Source: VRUE01 sp963817905 (GTDB lineage Bacteria > Actinomycetota > Thermoleophilia > Solirubrobacterales > 70-9). From it: 64,000 bases of DNA. A model generated the notes under the pieces. The model did no database searches. It was not told where the DNA came from and saw nothing but the letters and a program-made list of their open reading frames with translations. The position numbers and the translations under genes were made by a program. The stretch lies in assembly GCA_963817905.1 (NCBI GenBank), contig CAWFPS010000002.1, forward strand, positions 310,001 through 374,000, in the 5' to 3' direction. Of the stretch, positions 1-7,715 are shown piece after piece. The number at the start of each line of letters is the position of its first letter. Position 1 is the first letter of the stretch.

Positions 1-207
1 CCGACGCTGGGGAGTAAAGAAGAGCCGGTCATCGGGTTCGGCAGCGTGAAGCTCGCCTACCTGATTCGCGACGTGCTCGGGGTGACAATCAAGTTCCTCG
101 ACCAGCGCTACGCGGATAAGGACCAGGTCGCTTGGCGGGGCAAGCTCCGCACCGACGGTCAGATCATCGACCCGAACGCGTTCAAGGTGATGGAAACGCC
201 CGAATAG
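1..207 (+). CDS. Phage major capsid protein, HK97 fold (C-terminal end only)
   Basis: Frame 1 is open from the window edge to TAG at 205-207 and gives 68 residues. The end, with a run resembling IRDVLGVTIKFLDQRYAD then KDQVAW and DGQIIDPNAFKVM, matches the classic C-terminus of HK97-type major capsid proteins, where the last strand closes the A-domain and ends in DP-AFKvL. The product would be the shell subunit of the capsid. The start is outside the window. The downstream genes are connector and tail genes, as expected after a capsid gene. Confidence 0.85.
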   Translation, partial: PTLGSKEEPVIGFGSVKLAYLIRDVLGVTIKFLDQRYADKDQVAWRGKLRTDGQIIDPNAFKVMETPE

Positions 208-226
208 GCCCACGGCTAATCGGTGA

Positions 227-254
227 CGGGCTCAGCCCCTAGGGGCTGAGCCCG
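227..254 (+). other. Perfect 28-bp palindrome after the capsid gene
   Basis: Bases 227-240 and 241-254 are exact reverse complements, so the transcript can form a 12-14 bp GC-rich hairpin with almost no loop. No T-run follows, so it is not a textbook rho-independent terminator. It lies 20 bases after the capsid stop and 18 bases before the next start. An mRNA stabiliser or partial attenuator that keeps capsid expression above that of the connector genes is a plausible role (inference). Confidence 0.7.
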
Positions 255-272
255 CACTCGAAAGGAGACTCG

Positions 273-491
273 ATGAAGGTCCGATATATCCAGGGCATGG
301 GCGAACCGCGGGGTCCGGGTATCAAGCCCGGCGACGAACGCGACGTGCCCGCCAATGAAGGCGAACGCCTCGTCGCAAAGGGCATCGCTGTCGCCGCCTC
401 CGCCAAGGCCGGCAGCGCCAAGAAGGCCCAAGGCGGTAAGGGCGGCACCAAAGCCTCCGCCAAGGCCGGCAGCGCCAAGAAGGCGGCGTAG
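273..491 (+). CDS. Small phage head-associated protein with Ala/Lys-rich tail
   Basis: 72 residues, ATG start preceded by GAAAGGAG. The first 40 residues (MKVRYIQGMGEP... PGDERDVPANEGERLVAKGIA) resemble the short beta-rich proteins often found between capsid and connector genes. The last 30 residues are low complexity: two copies of ASAKAGSAKKA separated by QGGKGGTK. A second protein of the same design lies at 1805-2005 (MKVVYDGP... VEVPKEVGESLLEQ, then repeated AKTSK), so the pair look like relatives. A small head or neck decoration role is possible; function is not established by sequence. Confidence 0.65.
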   Translation: MKVRYIQGMGEPRGPGIKPGDERDVPANEGERLVAKGIAVAASAKAGSAKKAQGGKGGTKASAKAGSAKKAA

Positions 492-494
492 CTC

Positions 495-1325
495 TTGGAG
501 CTCCTACAGAACGTCGCCGGGACCCTTCGGTTCCCTGGTCCCGGCGACGACCCGGTCGCCTTCAGCGAAGCACCGAAAGTAACGGTCACCCGCCACTCCG
601 ATGGCTCGGCGATCGTCACCGACAAAGCGACGACTGAGGAGACCGAGGACGGCGAGACCTACTTCACCCTCGACCTGACCGGCGCCCAGCTGGCCGAGGT
701 CGACCTGCTTACGGCCACCTGGTCGGACGGCTCCAGCTCCTACACCACACACGCCGAGGTGGTAGGTGCCTTCGTCACCTCCCTGAAGGCGATCAAGAAG
801 AAGTACAGCGAAGGGGCTGCCGACGAGGACGTGGAGGCTGCACGCGAGGTGGCGACCAGCGACATCGAGAGCGCCTGCGGCGTCGCCTTCCGCCCCCGCT
901 ACGGCAAGGAGATACTCGACGGTTCCGGCACCAAGCAGCTGCTCCTGCGCCAGCCGCGGCTGTTGCGGGTGCTGAGCGTGGCTGTCGCCGGCAAAGAGCT
1001 GACCGAGGAAGAGCTCGAAGAACTGACCCTGGATCCGGTCGGAATGCTGGTCGGCGAAAGCTCGTGGCCCGAAGGGCGGGCCAACATCGAGGTCGCCTAC
1101 GTCCACGGCTTTGAGAGCTTCGCACCGGCAGAGCTGCCGGTCCGCGACCTGGCGGCCTACCTGCTCACCGAGTCGCCGACGGATTGGAATGAGAGGGCGA
1201 CCTCGATACAGCGCGAAGACGGCTACAGCTACACCCTCGTCACCCCCGGTGTGCGGGGCGCGAGCTTCCCGCTGCCGAGCGTCAACGCCTTTGTCGAAGC
1301 CAACTCCTACGTGAGCGTCGGCTGA
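495..1325 (+). CDS. Phage head-tail connector (adaptor) protein
   Basis: 276 residues from a TTG codon. The region from about residue 95 (VTSLKAIKKKYSEGAADEDVEAAREVATSDIESACG) to residue 240 has the all-helical plan of gp6/gp15-type head-tail adaptors, followed by a C-terminal RDLAAYLLTESPTDWNERATS-like helix. The first 90 residues form a beta-rich extra domain. The gene ends with a 1-base overlap (GCTGATGG) on the next gene. Role inferred from position directly after the capsid block and from general shape; there is no catalytic motif to check. Confidence 0.7.
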   Translation: MELLQNVAGTLRFPGPGDDPVAFSEAPKVTVTRHSDGSAIVTDKATTEETEDGETYFTLDLTGAQLAEVDLLTATWSDGSSSYTTHAEVVGAFVTSLKAIKKKYSEGAADEDVEAAREVATSDIESACGVAFRPRYGKEILDGSGTKQLLLRQPRLLRVLSVAVAGKELTEEELEELTLDPVGMLVGESSWPEGRANIEVAYVHGFESFAPAELPVRDLAAYLLTESPTDWNERATSIQREDGYSYTLVTPGVRGASFPLPSVNAFVEANSYVSVG

Positions 1326-1753
1326 TGGCCTCCACGTCGATACCGGCGGTCAAGGCGGCCATTCAGGAAATCCTCGCCGAGGCTGGCGGTCTCGACGGGA
1401 TCCTGGTCACCACCGATTACAACAAGACCGACCGCGCCCCAGAGCACATCTGGATCTGGAAAGCGAAATCCAAGCGCGACTTCAAGGGATTGGGCCACCG
1501 CCCACCCCGCCTACAGGAGGAGATCAAGGTGACGCTGCGTGTGGTCACCGTCGGCGGCGCTGACGCCGCCGCGGCCGAAGCGCGTGTGTACGAAATCGTC
1601 GAGGCTGCTGAGACGGCCCTACGCGAAGACACGACCCTTGGCGGGGTCGCTCGCAAGGCACACGTCGCGGACCTCGACGAAGAGCCCTTGAGTTTCGATA
1701 GCAAGATCGGCTGCCACGTCCTGATGACGGTGGCAGCCGAGACCGTGATCTAG
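1325..1753 (+). CDS. Phage tail terminator / neck-type protein
   Basis: 142 residues, ATG overlapping the preceding TGA by one base. The alpha/beta pattern, with an N-terminal helix (IPAVKAAIQEILAEA) then mixed strands and helices and a final strand (GCHVLMTVAAETVI), resembles tail-terminator or minor tail completion proteins of HK97-like phages, which cap the tail tube at its head-proximal end. It occupies the expected slot between the connector and the tail tube. A strong SD (AAAGGAGG) just downstream belongs to the next gene. Assignment rests on position and shape only. Confidence 0.55.
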   Translation: MASTSIPAVKAAIQEILAEAGGLDGILVTTDYNKTDRAPEHIWIWKAKSKRDFKGLGHRPPRLQEEIKVTLRVVTVGGADAAAAEARVYEIVEAAETALREDTTLGGVARKAHVADLDEEPLSFDSKIGCHVLMTVAAETVI

Positions 1754-1804
1754 CACCCACCCACCACCGGGCGAAAAGCGGCCGGGACATAAAGGAGGAA
1801 ACGG

Positions 1805-2005
1805 ATGAAGGTCGTCTATGACGGTCCCCAGGAGAGCCGCACGGTCGAGATCGGGCGGGGCAAGATGGTCACCGCTAAGCGGGGAACCCCGGTCGAGGTG
1901 CCCAAGGAGGTCGGTGAATCGCTGCTCGAGCAGCGCCACTTCTCCGGGGCCAAAACCAGCAAGGCCAAAACCAGCAAGGCCAAAACCAGCAAGGAAGGGG
2001 AGTAA
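1805..2005 (+). CDS. Small phage protein with KTSKA repeat tail
   Basis: 66 residues with ATG and a strong SD (AAAGGAGG). Residues 1-45 form a short beta-rich module similar in plan to the protein at 273-491. The C-terminus contains three exact copies of AKTSK encoded by a 15-bp tandem repeat at about 1951-1993. The two related proteins bracket the connector and terminator genes. Function unknown; a structural or assembly role is likely from position. Confidence 0.6.
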   Translation: MKVVYDGPQESRTVEIGRGKMVTAKRGTPVEVPKEVGESLLEQRHFSGAKTSKAKTSKAKTSKEGE

Positions 2006-2008
2006 CCG

Positions 2009-3007
2009 ATGGGTACCGGACTTGACGCATCCCTCGGCTTCGCGCTCGAGGACAAATACGGCGAATACAAAGCGCCAAGCGATTTCCTCGAGGTCGAGTC
2101 GATCGGCCTCCAGCGCAAGCCCAACTACACGGAGTCCCGTCCGCTGCGCGGCCGTCCCGGGATTCCGGTCAGCCGCCACAAAGAGACCAGCCGCATGGCG
2201 GAGGGCCCGATCGAGCTTGAGGTCCCCAACAAGGGCCTCGGCCCCGTTCTCTTCATGCTCCACGGGGAGGACGAAGAAACGGCCGGCCCGAAAAAACAGG
2301 GCGAAACCGCCGCCTACCGCCAGGAACATCCGATCGGCGTTACGGCACCCACCGGCAAGTCGCTGACGATTCAGGCCAACAAGCCGACGATCGAGAGCGA
2401 CCAGCCCTTCACCTACCTCGGCTCCAAGTTCACGCAGGCGACGTTTTCCTGTGACACGTCAGGACAGCTGAAGCTGTCACTGGACACCAATGCAGCCGAC
2501 GCGGTGACGAACAAATCGCTGGCGGTAGCCAGCTACCCGGATCCGATCAGCTCGCGGATCTGGGATGAGGCGTTCGTGGTGATCGGTGGAGAAGACGTCA
2601 CCGCGAGCGGGTTGATCATCCACTCCTTCACCCTGGCGATTCCGCTGCCACTGAAGACCGGGCGTTTCGGGTTGGGGCGCGGCGGCACGCAGGCTGAGCC
2701 GATCGGCTTCAACGACACCATGAAGCCAACGGCCGGGCTGGCCTGCGAGTTCACAAACCTCGACCTCTACGAAAACTACGTCAACGAGGATGAAGTGGCG
2801 GTGACGATTGGTTTCAAAGGCCCGGTCATCGCCGACGAATTCCACGAGGAAATCAGCTTCACGATTCCCGTGGTCAAGTTCGTTGGCGAGGATCCCTCTG
2901 TCTCCGGGCCCGGCGTCATCGACCAGTCGGTCTCCGCCGAGGTCTTCGACTCGATCGAAGACCCCCTGGCGACCATCGCCTACCAGAGCGTCGACACGAC
3001 GCTGTAA
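2009..3007 (+). CDS. Phage tail tube (major tail) protein
   Basis: 332 residues, ATG with GGGGAG upstream. The beta-rich protein starts MGTGLDASLGFALEDKYGEY and contains an alternation of strands with a helix near residues 200-220, the plan of phage major tail proteins whose hexameric rings stack to form the tail tube. The C-terminal third (about residue 245 onward) looks like an added Ig-like domain. It sits just ahead of the gp10-like gene and the chaperone, as in other siphoviruses. Confidence 0.75.
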   Translation: MGTGLDASLGFALEDKYGEYKAPSDFLEVESIGLQRKPNYTESRPLRGRPGIPVSRHKETSRMAEGPIELEVPNKGLGPVLFMLHGEDEETAGPKKQGETAAYRQEHPIGVTAPTGKSLTIQANKPTIESDQPFTYLGSKFTQATFSCDTSGQLKLSLDTNAADAVTNKSLAVASYPDPISSRIWDEAFVVIGGEDVTASGLIIHSFTLAIPLPLKTGRFGLGRGGTQAEPIGFNDTMKPTAGLACEFTNLDLYENYVNEDEVAVTIGFKGPVIADEFHEEISFTIPVVKFVGEDPSVSGPGVIDQSVSAEVFDSIEDPLATIAYQSVDTTL

Positions 3008-3018
3008 GGGGCGGGGCG

Positions 3019-3423
3019 ATGCCCGGAGCACCAGAGCCCTTCGGGGTCGCCGTCGCCAAACTGGATCACAGCCTGCGGGCCATACAGAAGGACATCGAAA
3101 AAGAACTGACGAAGGAACTGCGCCGGATCGGGAACGAAGCTCGCGACGTGGTGCGTAGCTCTACCCACTCGCCCTACCTGACGGGGAAAACCCGGAAGAG
3201 CGTGAAGACCTCGGTCCGGCGCAAGTCCGAAGTCAGCCTGTACTCAAACCTCCCGCAGGCTCCGGTCTGGGAGTTCGGGGGAACGATCAAGCCCCGCGGG
3301 GTGCCGATCTCGATCCCCAAGACGAATTTCGTGCGTGGCGTCGTGCTCGGGTTGAGCGAGGACATTGAGGACCGCATCGCGGATGCCTTCGATGACGTCG
3401 CTCACCGGCATGGCTGGTTCTAG
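3019..3423 (+). CDS. HK97 gp10-like tail completion protein
   Basis: 134 residues. The motif series ELRRIGNEARDVVRSS, SPYLTGKTRKSVKTSVRR and APVWEFGGTIKPRG is characteristic of HK97 gp10-family proteins, in which a long N-terminal helix is followed by the TG-L--S strand and an E-GG loop. Family members act in head-tail joining or tail completion. In many phages this gene precedes the tail tube; here it follows it. Start ATG at 3019 with GGGGCGGGG upstream. Confidence 0.75.
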   Translation: MPGAPEPFGVAVAKLDHSLRAIQKDIEKELTKELRRIGNEARDVVRSSTHSPYLTGKTRKSVKTSVRRKSEVSLYSNLPQAPVWEFGGTIKPRGVPISIPKTNFVRGVVLGLSEDIEDRIADAFDDVAHRHGWF

Positions 3424-3444
3424 CCCGGCGCCTCTGCCTCAAAG

Positions 3445-3506
3445 CGTGACCCGCCCGGTCGTGGTTCGACGGGGCCGGAGCGGGTCACGGCAAACCGTCG
3501 AACCAC
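3445..3506 (+). promoter_or_regulatory. Two interleaved perfect stems (pseudoknot or RNA switch) before the tail chaperone gene
   Basis: Stem A pairs 3445-3454 with 3480-3489 (10 bp, no mismatch). Stem B pairs 3461-3472 with 3495-3506 (12 bp, no mismatch). The order A, B, A', B' means the two helices either co-form as an H-type pseudoknot or exclude each other like an attenuator. B' ends four bases before the AGGAG ribosome-binding site (3511-3515) of the TTG-initiated chaperone gene. This layout points to translational or transcriptional control of the chaperone (inference). Confidence 0.7.
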
Positions 3507-3521
3507 AAAAAGGAGAACGCT

Positions 3522-3845
3522 TTGGCAACCAAATCCAAAAAAGGGAAAACGGCTGCGAACACGGAGGACAACGCCGGCACGCGGTTTGAATTCGACGGGG
3601 AGATCCTCGAGTTCGACATCGAGTCTCTGACCTTCGGGGAGGTCGAGTTCATCGAGGAGTACTTCGGCTGTCCGCTGGACCTGGTCCCGTGGGAATCGGG
3701 ACGCGGCTCCCTAGTCGGCTCCTACCTGGCGTTGAGGCGCAAGGGCAGGGATGTCTCGCTCGACGACCTCCGCAAGCTCAAGATCAACGTGCTCAAGCGG
3801 GACGTTGGCGAGGGGGACGCGGCCGGTAGCCCAAAAGCACGCTAG
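3522..3845 (+). CDS. Tail assembly chaperone, short (G-type) product
   Basis: 107 residues from TTG at 3522 (SD AGGAG at 3511). After a lysine-rich start it reads FDGEILEFDIESLTFGEVEFIEEYFG, SLVGSYLALRRKGRDVSLDDL, the usual composition of gpG-like tail assembly chaperones, which coat the tape measure protein during tail assembly and are not in the final virion. The zero-frame product ends at TAG 3843-3845, just after a slippery heptamer. It lies between tail tube and tape measure genes, its universal position. Confidence 0.85.
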   Translation: MATKSKKGKTAANTEDNAGTRFEFDGEILEFDIESLTFGEVEFIEEYFGCPLDLVPWESGRGSLVGSYLALRRKGRDVSLDDLRKLKINVLKRDVGEGDAAGSPKAR

Positions 3846-3970
3846 CCCGGAAAAAGTCGCGCGATCTCTGGCGGCCGGTCCTGGCGGAGGTGTATGGGCT
3901 GCTGCCCTGGCATATGGCAGACCTGAGACCGAGCGAGCTGGAGCAAATCACGAAGGCACTCGCCGACTAG
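3522..3970 (+). CDS. Tail assembly chaperone, -1 frameshift fusion (GT-type) product
   Basis: A -1 slip on CCCAAAA (3830-3836) joins 105 codons of the short chaperone to 44 codons of the overlapping frame: S-T-L-A-R-K-K then RDLWRPVLAEVYGLLPW, MADLRPSELEQITKALAD and TAG at 3968-3970. The second part has the usual T-domain features, a short helical segment with W and an LRPSELEQI-like end. Its frame has a stop (TAG 3827-3829) just upstream and no usable start, so it can only be made by the frameshift. Fusion length is 149 residues. Confidence 0.85.
3830..3836 (+). promoter_or_regulatory. Programmed -1 ribosomal frameshift slippery site CCCAAAA
   Basis: In the zero frame the bases read C CCA AAA, a canonical X XXY YYZ heptamer, two codons before the short-product stop. 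Slippage by -1 places the ribosome in the open frame that encodes the T-type extension. This is the conserved expression strategy of tail chaperones in long-tailed phages. Confidence 0.85.
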
Positions 3971-3976
3971 CTAGGG

Positions 3977-4023
3977 AGAGGCAGGCCCGAGACATCTAAA
4001 TGGTGCTCATCGGGCCTGCCTCT
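3977..4023 (+). terminator. 14-bp perfect hairpin between chaperone and tape measure
   Basis: Bases 3977-3990 (AGAGGCAGGCCCGA) pair perfectly with 4010-4023 around a 19-base loop, and the right arm runs into TCTTTCT. It resembles a weak intrinsic terminator or attenuator and could lower tape-measure expression relative to chaperone and tail tube. It lies 7 bases after the frameshift product stop. Confidence 0.65.
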
Positions 4024-4055
4024 TTCTGTGTCACCAGGAAAGGGGGGCGATCACC

Positions 4056-7000
4056 ATCTCAACTCGTACGCTCAACGTCCTCCTAACTGGCGACGCGACG
4101 GCACTCACCAAAACGTTCACCTCCGCCGCCAAGGGGGCGCTCGGGGCCAAGGCCGGCATCGCCGCTGTAGCCGTAGGGGCCGGACTCGCCACCAAGGCGC
4201 TCTATGACCTCGGTGGCGAATTCGAGAACGCTTACGACAAAATCCGAGTTGGGACCGGCAAGACCGGCAAGGAGCTCGAAGGGCTCAAGGATGACTTCAA
4301 GGACGTGGTCGCCCACACGCCCACGGACTTTGAATCGGCATCTGAAGCCATCGCCGAACTCAACACCCGGCTCGGCATAACAGGGAGACCGCTACGCGAA
4401 CGGTCAAAGCAGTTCCTCGAACTGTCGCGGATCACCGGCTCTGACCTGCCCGAGGACATCAAAACCGTTACCCGCGCCTTCGGAGACTGGGAAGTAGCAC
4501 AAAAGCAGCAGGGCAAGACTCTCGACTTCTTCTTTCGGGCGTCCCAGGAATCGGGTGCGTCGGTCTCCGATCTTGCGGCCGAAGTAGTGAAGTTCGGTGC
4601 GCCGCTGCGCCAGATCGGCTTCTCACTCCAAGAAGCCACCGCGATGTTCGCCGAGTTCGAAAAGGCGGGTGTCAACACCTCGACGATGATGCCCGGCCTG
4701 AAGATGGCGATGAAGTCCTTCTTCGAAGAAAACAAGGATCCGAAGAAGGGCATCCTCGAAACCTTCAAGGGGGTCGAAGACGGCTCGATCAAGACGGCTG
4801 AAGCGCTGAAGATCTTCGGCACCCGAGCGGGTGGCGACTTCATCGAAGCGATCGAACAGGGCCGCTTCCACCTGAAGGGATTCACCGAACAAATCGCCAC
4901 CGGTAAAGACACGATCCTCGGCGTCGGTGAGGAGACAAAGCACGCCTCCGAGCGCTTCCAGGAATTGGGCAACGCGATCAAGGTGAAGCTGGAGCCGGCG
5001 GCTACCGCCGTCTTCAACACCTTCGGCCAGTTTGCCGGCGAACTCTCAAAGTTGGACTTTCACAGTCCGATCAGTGGCGCGGTCGCCTTCGGGCTGGCCT
5101 TCGCCGGGGTGGCTGTATCGGTGCTGGCTGCGAAGTCCGCGATCCAGGCGACCTGGGTGCTCATGGCTGAGAACCCGTTCGGAGCTGTGGTGCTCGGTGC
5201 CGGGCTGGCGGTAGGTGCGCTCCTAGCGCTGAATCACTCCAGCGAGAAGAACATCAACGTCTTCAAGCGCTCGAAGCGGGTGCTGGGCGATCTCAGCGCC
5301 GCCAGCCAAAACATTCACCGGGTCCGGGGGCAGGAGAAGCAGGCGACCGACCAGGTCCGCGCAGCCGAGCAGCGCCTGACCTCGGTCCGCAAGAAGTATG
5401 GGCCCAACTCCCAACAGGCGATCGAAGCTGAAGCGCAGCTGGCCCGCAAGCGCCAGCGGCTCAAGGACCTGACCGAGCAGGTCCGCAATCTCGAACGCAA
5501 GCACGGCGTCGAACGCCACGCCGCGGCGATCCTCATCACCTCCGACAGCAAGCGCCTGGCCCGCCAGTCGGAGGTTCTGCGCGAGCAGCAGGAAAAGGAG
5601 GTCGGCCAGCTCAAGCACCTGGTGACGAACCGCAAGTCCCTTGCGCAGGCCGGGCTGGATACCAGCCATATAACCGACCTGATCGGCAAGAAGCAGAAGG
5701 AGCTTGGCGATACGACCGACAGCCTGAACGGCAAGAACAAGCAGCTGGCCGAAATCACCCTGCGGGCGGGCAACGAGATCGGCCCGAAATACGCGGGCAA
5801 GCTCCAGGAAACGATCACCAAGACGCAGAAGGCAACCCGCCGCACCAGCGAACTGGGCCGCTGGCTGGACAAACTCCCGCCGAAAAGGAAGGTCGACGTC
5901 GACGTAGAAATTCACGTTGGCGGCGTCAACATGGGTGGAGGAGGCGGAGGCCGCCAGGGTGGAGGAGGCGGAGGCACCGGCGACGGCTGGGGCATGGGGA
6001 AGGCGATCAACGCCGGCATCGACGACAAAGTCAAGAAGAAGGTCCAGGACTACGCCGACGAAAACCCACTGGCCCTCCTCGGCGGTGGACTAGGCGACGC
6101 CGCGATCGGTCCCCACGTGCCCGGCGCGTGGAAGGCCTTCATTCCCTTCGCCGAAAAGTTCGGCCTAACGATGACCTCTGGGTTCAGGCCGGGGTCGATC
6201 ACCAGCAGCGGCAACGAGTCCTACCACGCGATGAACCGGGCGGGTGATTTCTCCAACGGGGTCGCGACTCCCCAGGAGTACGCCTTCGGCATGTTCATGG
6301 CCAACGCCTTCGGCTCGGTCCTCAAGGAGCTGATTCACACCCCGCTCGGATTCTCGATCAAGGACGGCGCTCGAGTCGCCCCGTATGCCGCGGCCGAACA
6401 CCACGACCACGTCCACGTCGCCTACCAGGAAGGCGGGACTGTTGTCCCCGGCACGGGGAGCGGGGACAAGGTGCCGATGCAGTTCATGGCGGAGCCCGGC
6501 GAGCGGCTGTTCGTCCTGAACCGCAACGCCTCGGCGACACTGAAGGGCCTCAACGAATTCAACGCAGCCTTCCCTCGCTTCCAGAAGGGTGGCGAAGTCA
6601 CGGGGCGCGCGACGTGGTTCGATGGCGCCCGCAGCACCGCCGGCGGTTCCAGCACGTCGAAGCCGGGCCTGGCACTCAACCTGAACCCCGGCACTGACTC
6701 CGGTTGGAACAACGCGACCACGCAGCGCTGGATGGAAGAATCGCGCGCGGGCCACCCGGTGTACGGGCGCACGTCGATCGGTGGCAAAACGGCAAATCTG
6801 CCGATCACGGACCTGGGCCCGGCGGGCTGGACCGGTAATGCGATCGACGTCACGGCCGGCGGGGTGCGCAAGCTCGGCTTTACCACGGACAACTTCCCAA
6901 GCGGCTCCACCGGCAAGGTCAGCATCCTCGACGGTTCGGGTGGCAGCAAGGACGGCCACAAACGGACTACGCCAAAGGCTCACCCGGGCAAGACCGGCAA

Positions 7001-7715
7001 AGGCGGTGGCTCCGAAGGCCCCGGCGGGAAAAAACGGAAGGGCGAAAAGAGCCCGTATAGCCCGGGCCGAACCTCCGTGCCCGGGACGAAAGCTGCGGAG
7101 GTGCCGAAGATTCTGGCGGGTCTCGGCAAAGGAATCACAAACCTCTTCACCAGCCCCGGCCTCACTCGAGAGGGCCGCTTCAAAGCCTCCGAACTTGCCC
7201 TGGGTATCGCCGAAGACACCGAAGGAACCGAGGATGACGAAGCGGTTCTGAAGTACCAGCTGGGCGCCTCGCGCCAGCGCAAGAAGAAGATCCAGCAGGA
7301 AATCAACCGGCTAAACAAACGCCTCAAGGGACGCCTCACCGAAAAGCAGCGTAAGCAGATCATCGCCAAGCGGGACGGGTTGATCGACGAGTTGGGAACC
7401 GCGCAGGGCCGGATCGGCTCTGCGCGAGAAGGGCTGGCCGGTCTTGCCGAAGAAGCGGCGGACCCCCTACAGGAAGCGATCGAAAAACAAACCGAAGCGA
7501 CCGAAGCCGCGCGCCAGGCTGAAGAAGAACACACGGCCGCGATCAAGGAGCTTCAGGGGGAGCTTGAATTGAACCGACACATCGCTGAATCGGAGGCGGC
7601 TACCTCAGGCGCCGTGGCCAGGACTGCGCTCGCCGACATCATCTCCGGCCAGCTCGGCCCCCGCGCTAGCCATAAGTCGAACACGATGGGCGCCGGATCG
7701 GTGGGGAATTTCTAA
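4056..7715 (+). CDS. Tape measure protein with M15-like peptidase and RlpA-like domains
   Basis: About 1219 residues. The frame is open well upstream of the first GTG (4305) and encodes an evident N-terminus, STRTLNVLLTGDATALTKTF, so translation probably starts at ATC 4056 or ATC 4050 behind AGGAAAGGGG; no ATG, GTG or TTG is available there. Residues 1-310 resemble the minor-tail/tape-measure core; about 342-392 is hydrophobic; about 414-610 is coiled coil. About 690-790 holds SGFRPGS, SYHAMNRAGDFSNG and HHDHVHVAY, as in M15-type D,D-peptidases. About 848-965 (ATWFDG, ITDLGPAGWTGNAIDVT, KLGF) resembles RlpA double-psi barrels. The C-terminus is helical. The protein sets tail length and may open the wall during DNA entry. 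Confidence 0.9.
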   Translation: MSTRTLNVLLTGDATALTKTFTSAAKGALGAKAGIAAVAVGAGLATKALYDLGGEFENAYDKIRVGTGKTGKELEGLKDDFKDVVAHTPTDFESASEAIAELNTRLGITGRPLRERSKQFLELSRITGSDLPEDIKTVTRAFGDWEVAQKQQGKTLDFFFRASQESGASVSDLAAEVVKFGAPLRQIGFSLQEATAMFAEFEKAGVNTSTMMPGLKMAMKSFFEENKDPKKGILETFKGVEDGSIKTAEALKIFGTRAGGDFIEAIEQGRFHLKGFTEQIATGKDTILGVGEETKHASERFQELGNAIKVKLEPAATAVFNTFGQFAGELSKLDFHSPISGAVAFGLAFAGVAVSVLAAKSAIQATWVLMAENPFGAVVLGAGLAVGALLALNHSSEKNINVFKRSKRVLGDLSAASQNIHRVRGQEKQATDQVRAAEQRLTSVRKKYGPNSQQAIEAEAQLARKRQRLKDLTEQVRNLERKHGVERHAAAILITSDSKRLARQSEVLREQQEKEVGQLKHLVTNRKSLAQAGLDTSHITDLIGKKQKELGDTTDSLNGKNKQLAEITLRAGNEIGPKYAGKLQETITKTQKATRRTSELGRWLDKLPPKRKVDVDVEIHVGGVNMGGGGGGRQGGGGGGTGDGWGMGKAINAGIDDKVKKKVQDYADENPLALLGGGLGDAAIGPHVPGAWKAFIPFAEKFGLTMTSGFRPGSITSSGNESYHAMNRAGDFSNGVATPQEYAFGMFMANAFGSVLKELIHTPLGFSIKDGARVAPYAAAEHHDHVHVAYQEGGTVVPGTGSGDKVPMQFMAEPGERLFVLNRNASATLKGLNEFNAAFPRFQKGGEVTGRATWFDGARSTAGGSSTSKPGLALNLNPGTDSGWNNATTQRWMEESRAGHPVYGRTSIGGKTANLPITDLGPAGWTGNAIDVTAGGVRKLGFTTDNFPSGSTGKVSILDGSGGSKDGHKRTTPKAHPGKTGKGGGSEGPGGKKRKGEKSPYSPGRTSVPGTKAAEVPKILAGLGKGITNLFTSPGLTREGRFKASELALGIAEDTEGTEDDEAVLKYQLGASRQRKKKIQQEINRLNKRLKGRLTEKQRKQIIAKRDGLIDELGTAQGRIGSAREGLAGLAEEAADPLQEAIEKQTEATEAARQAEEEHTAAIKELQGELELNRHIAESEAATSGAVARTALADIISGQLGPRASHKSNTMGAGSVGNF

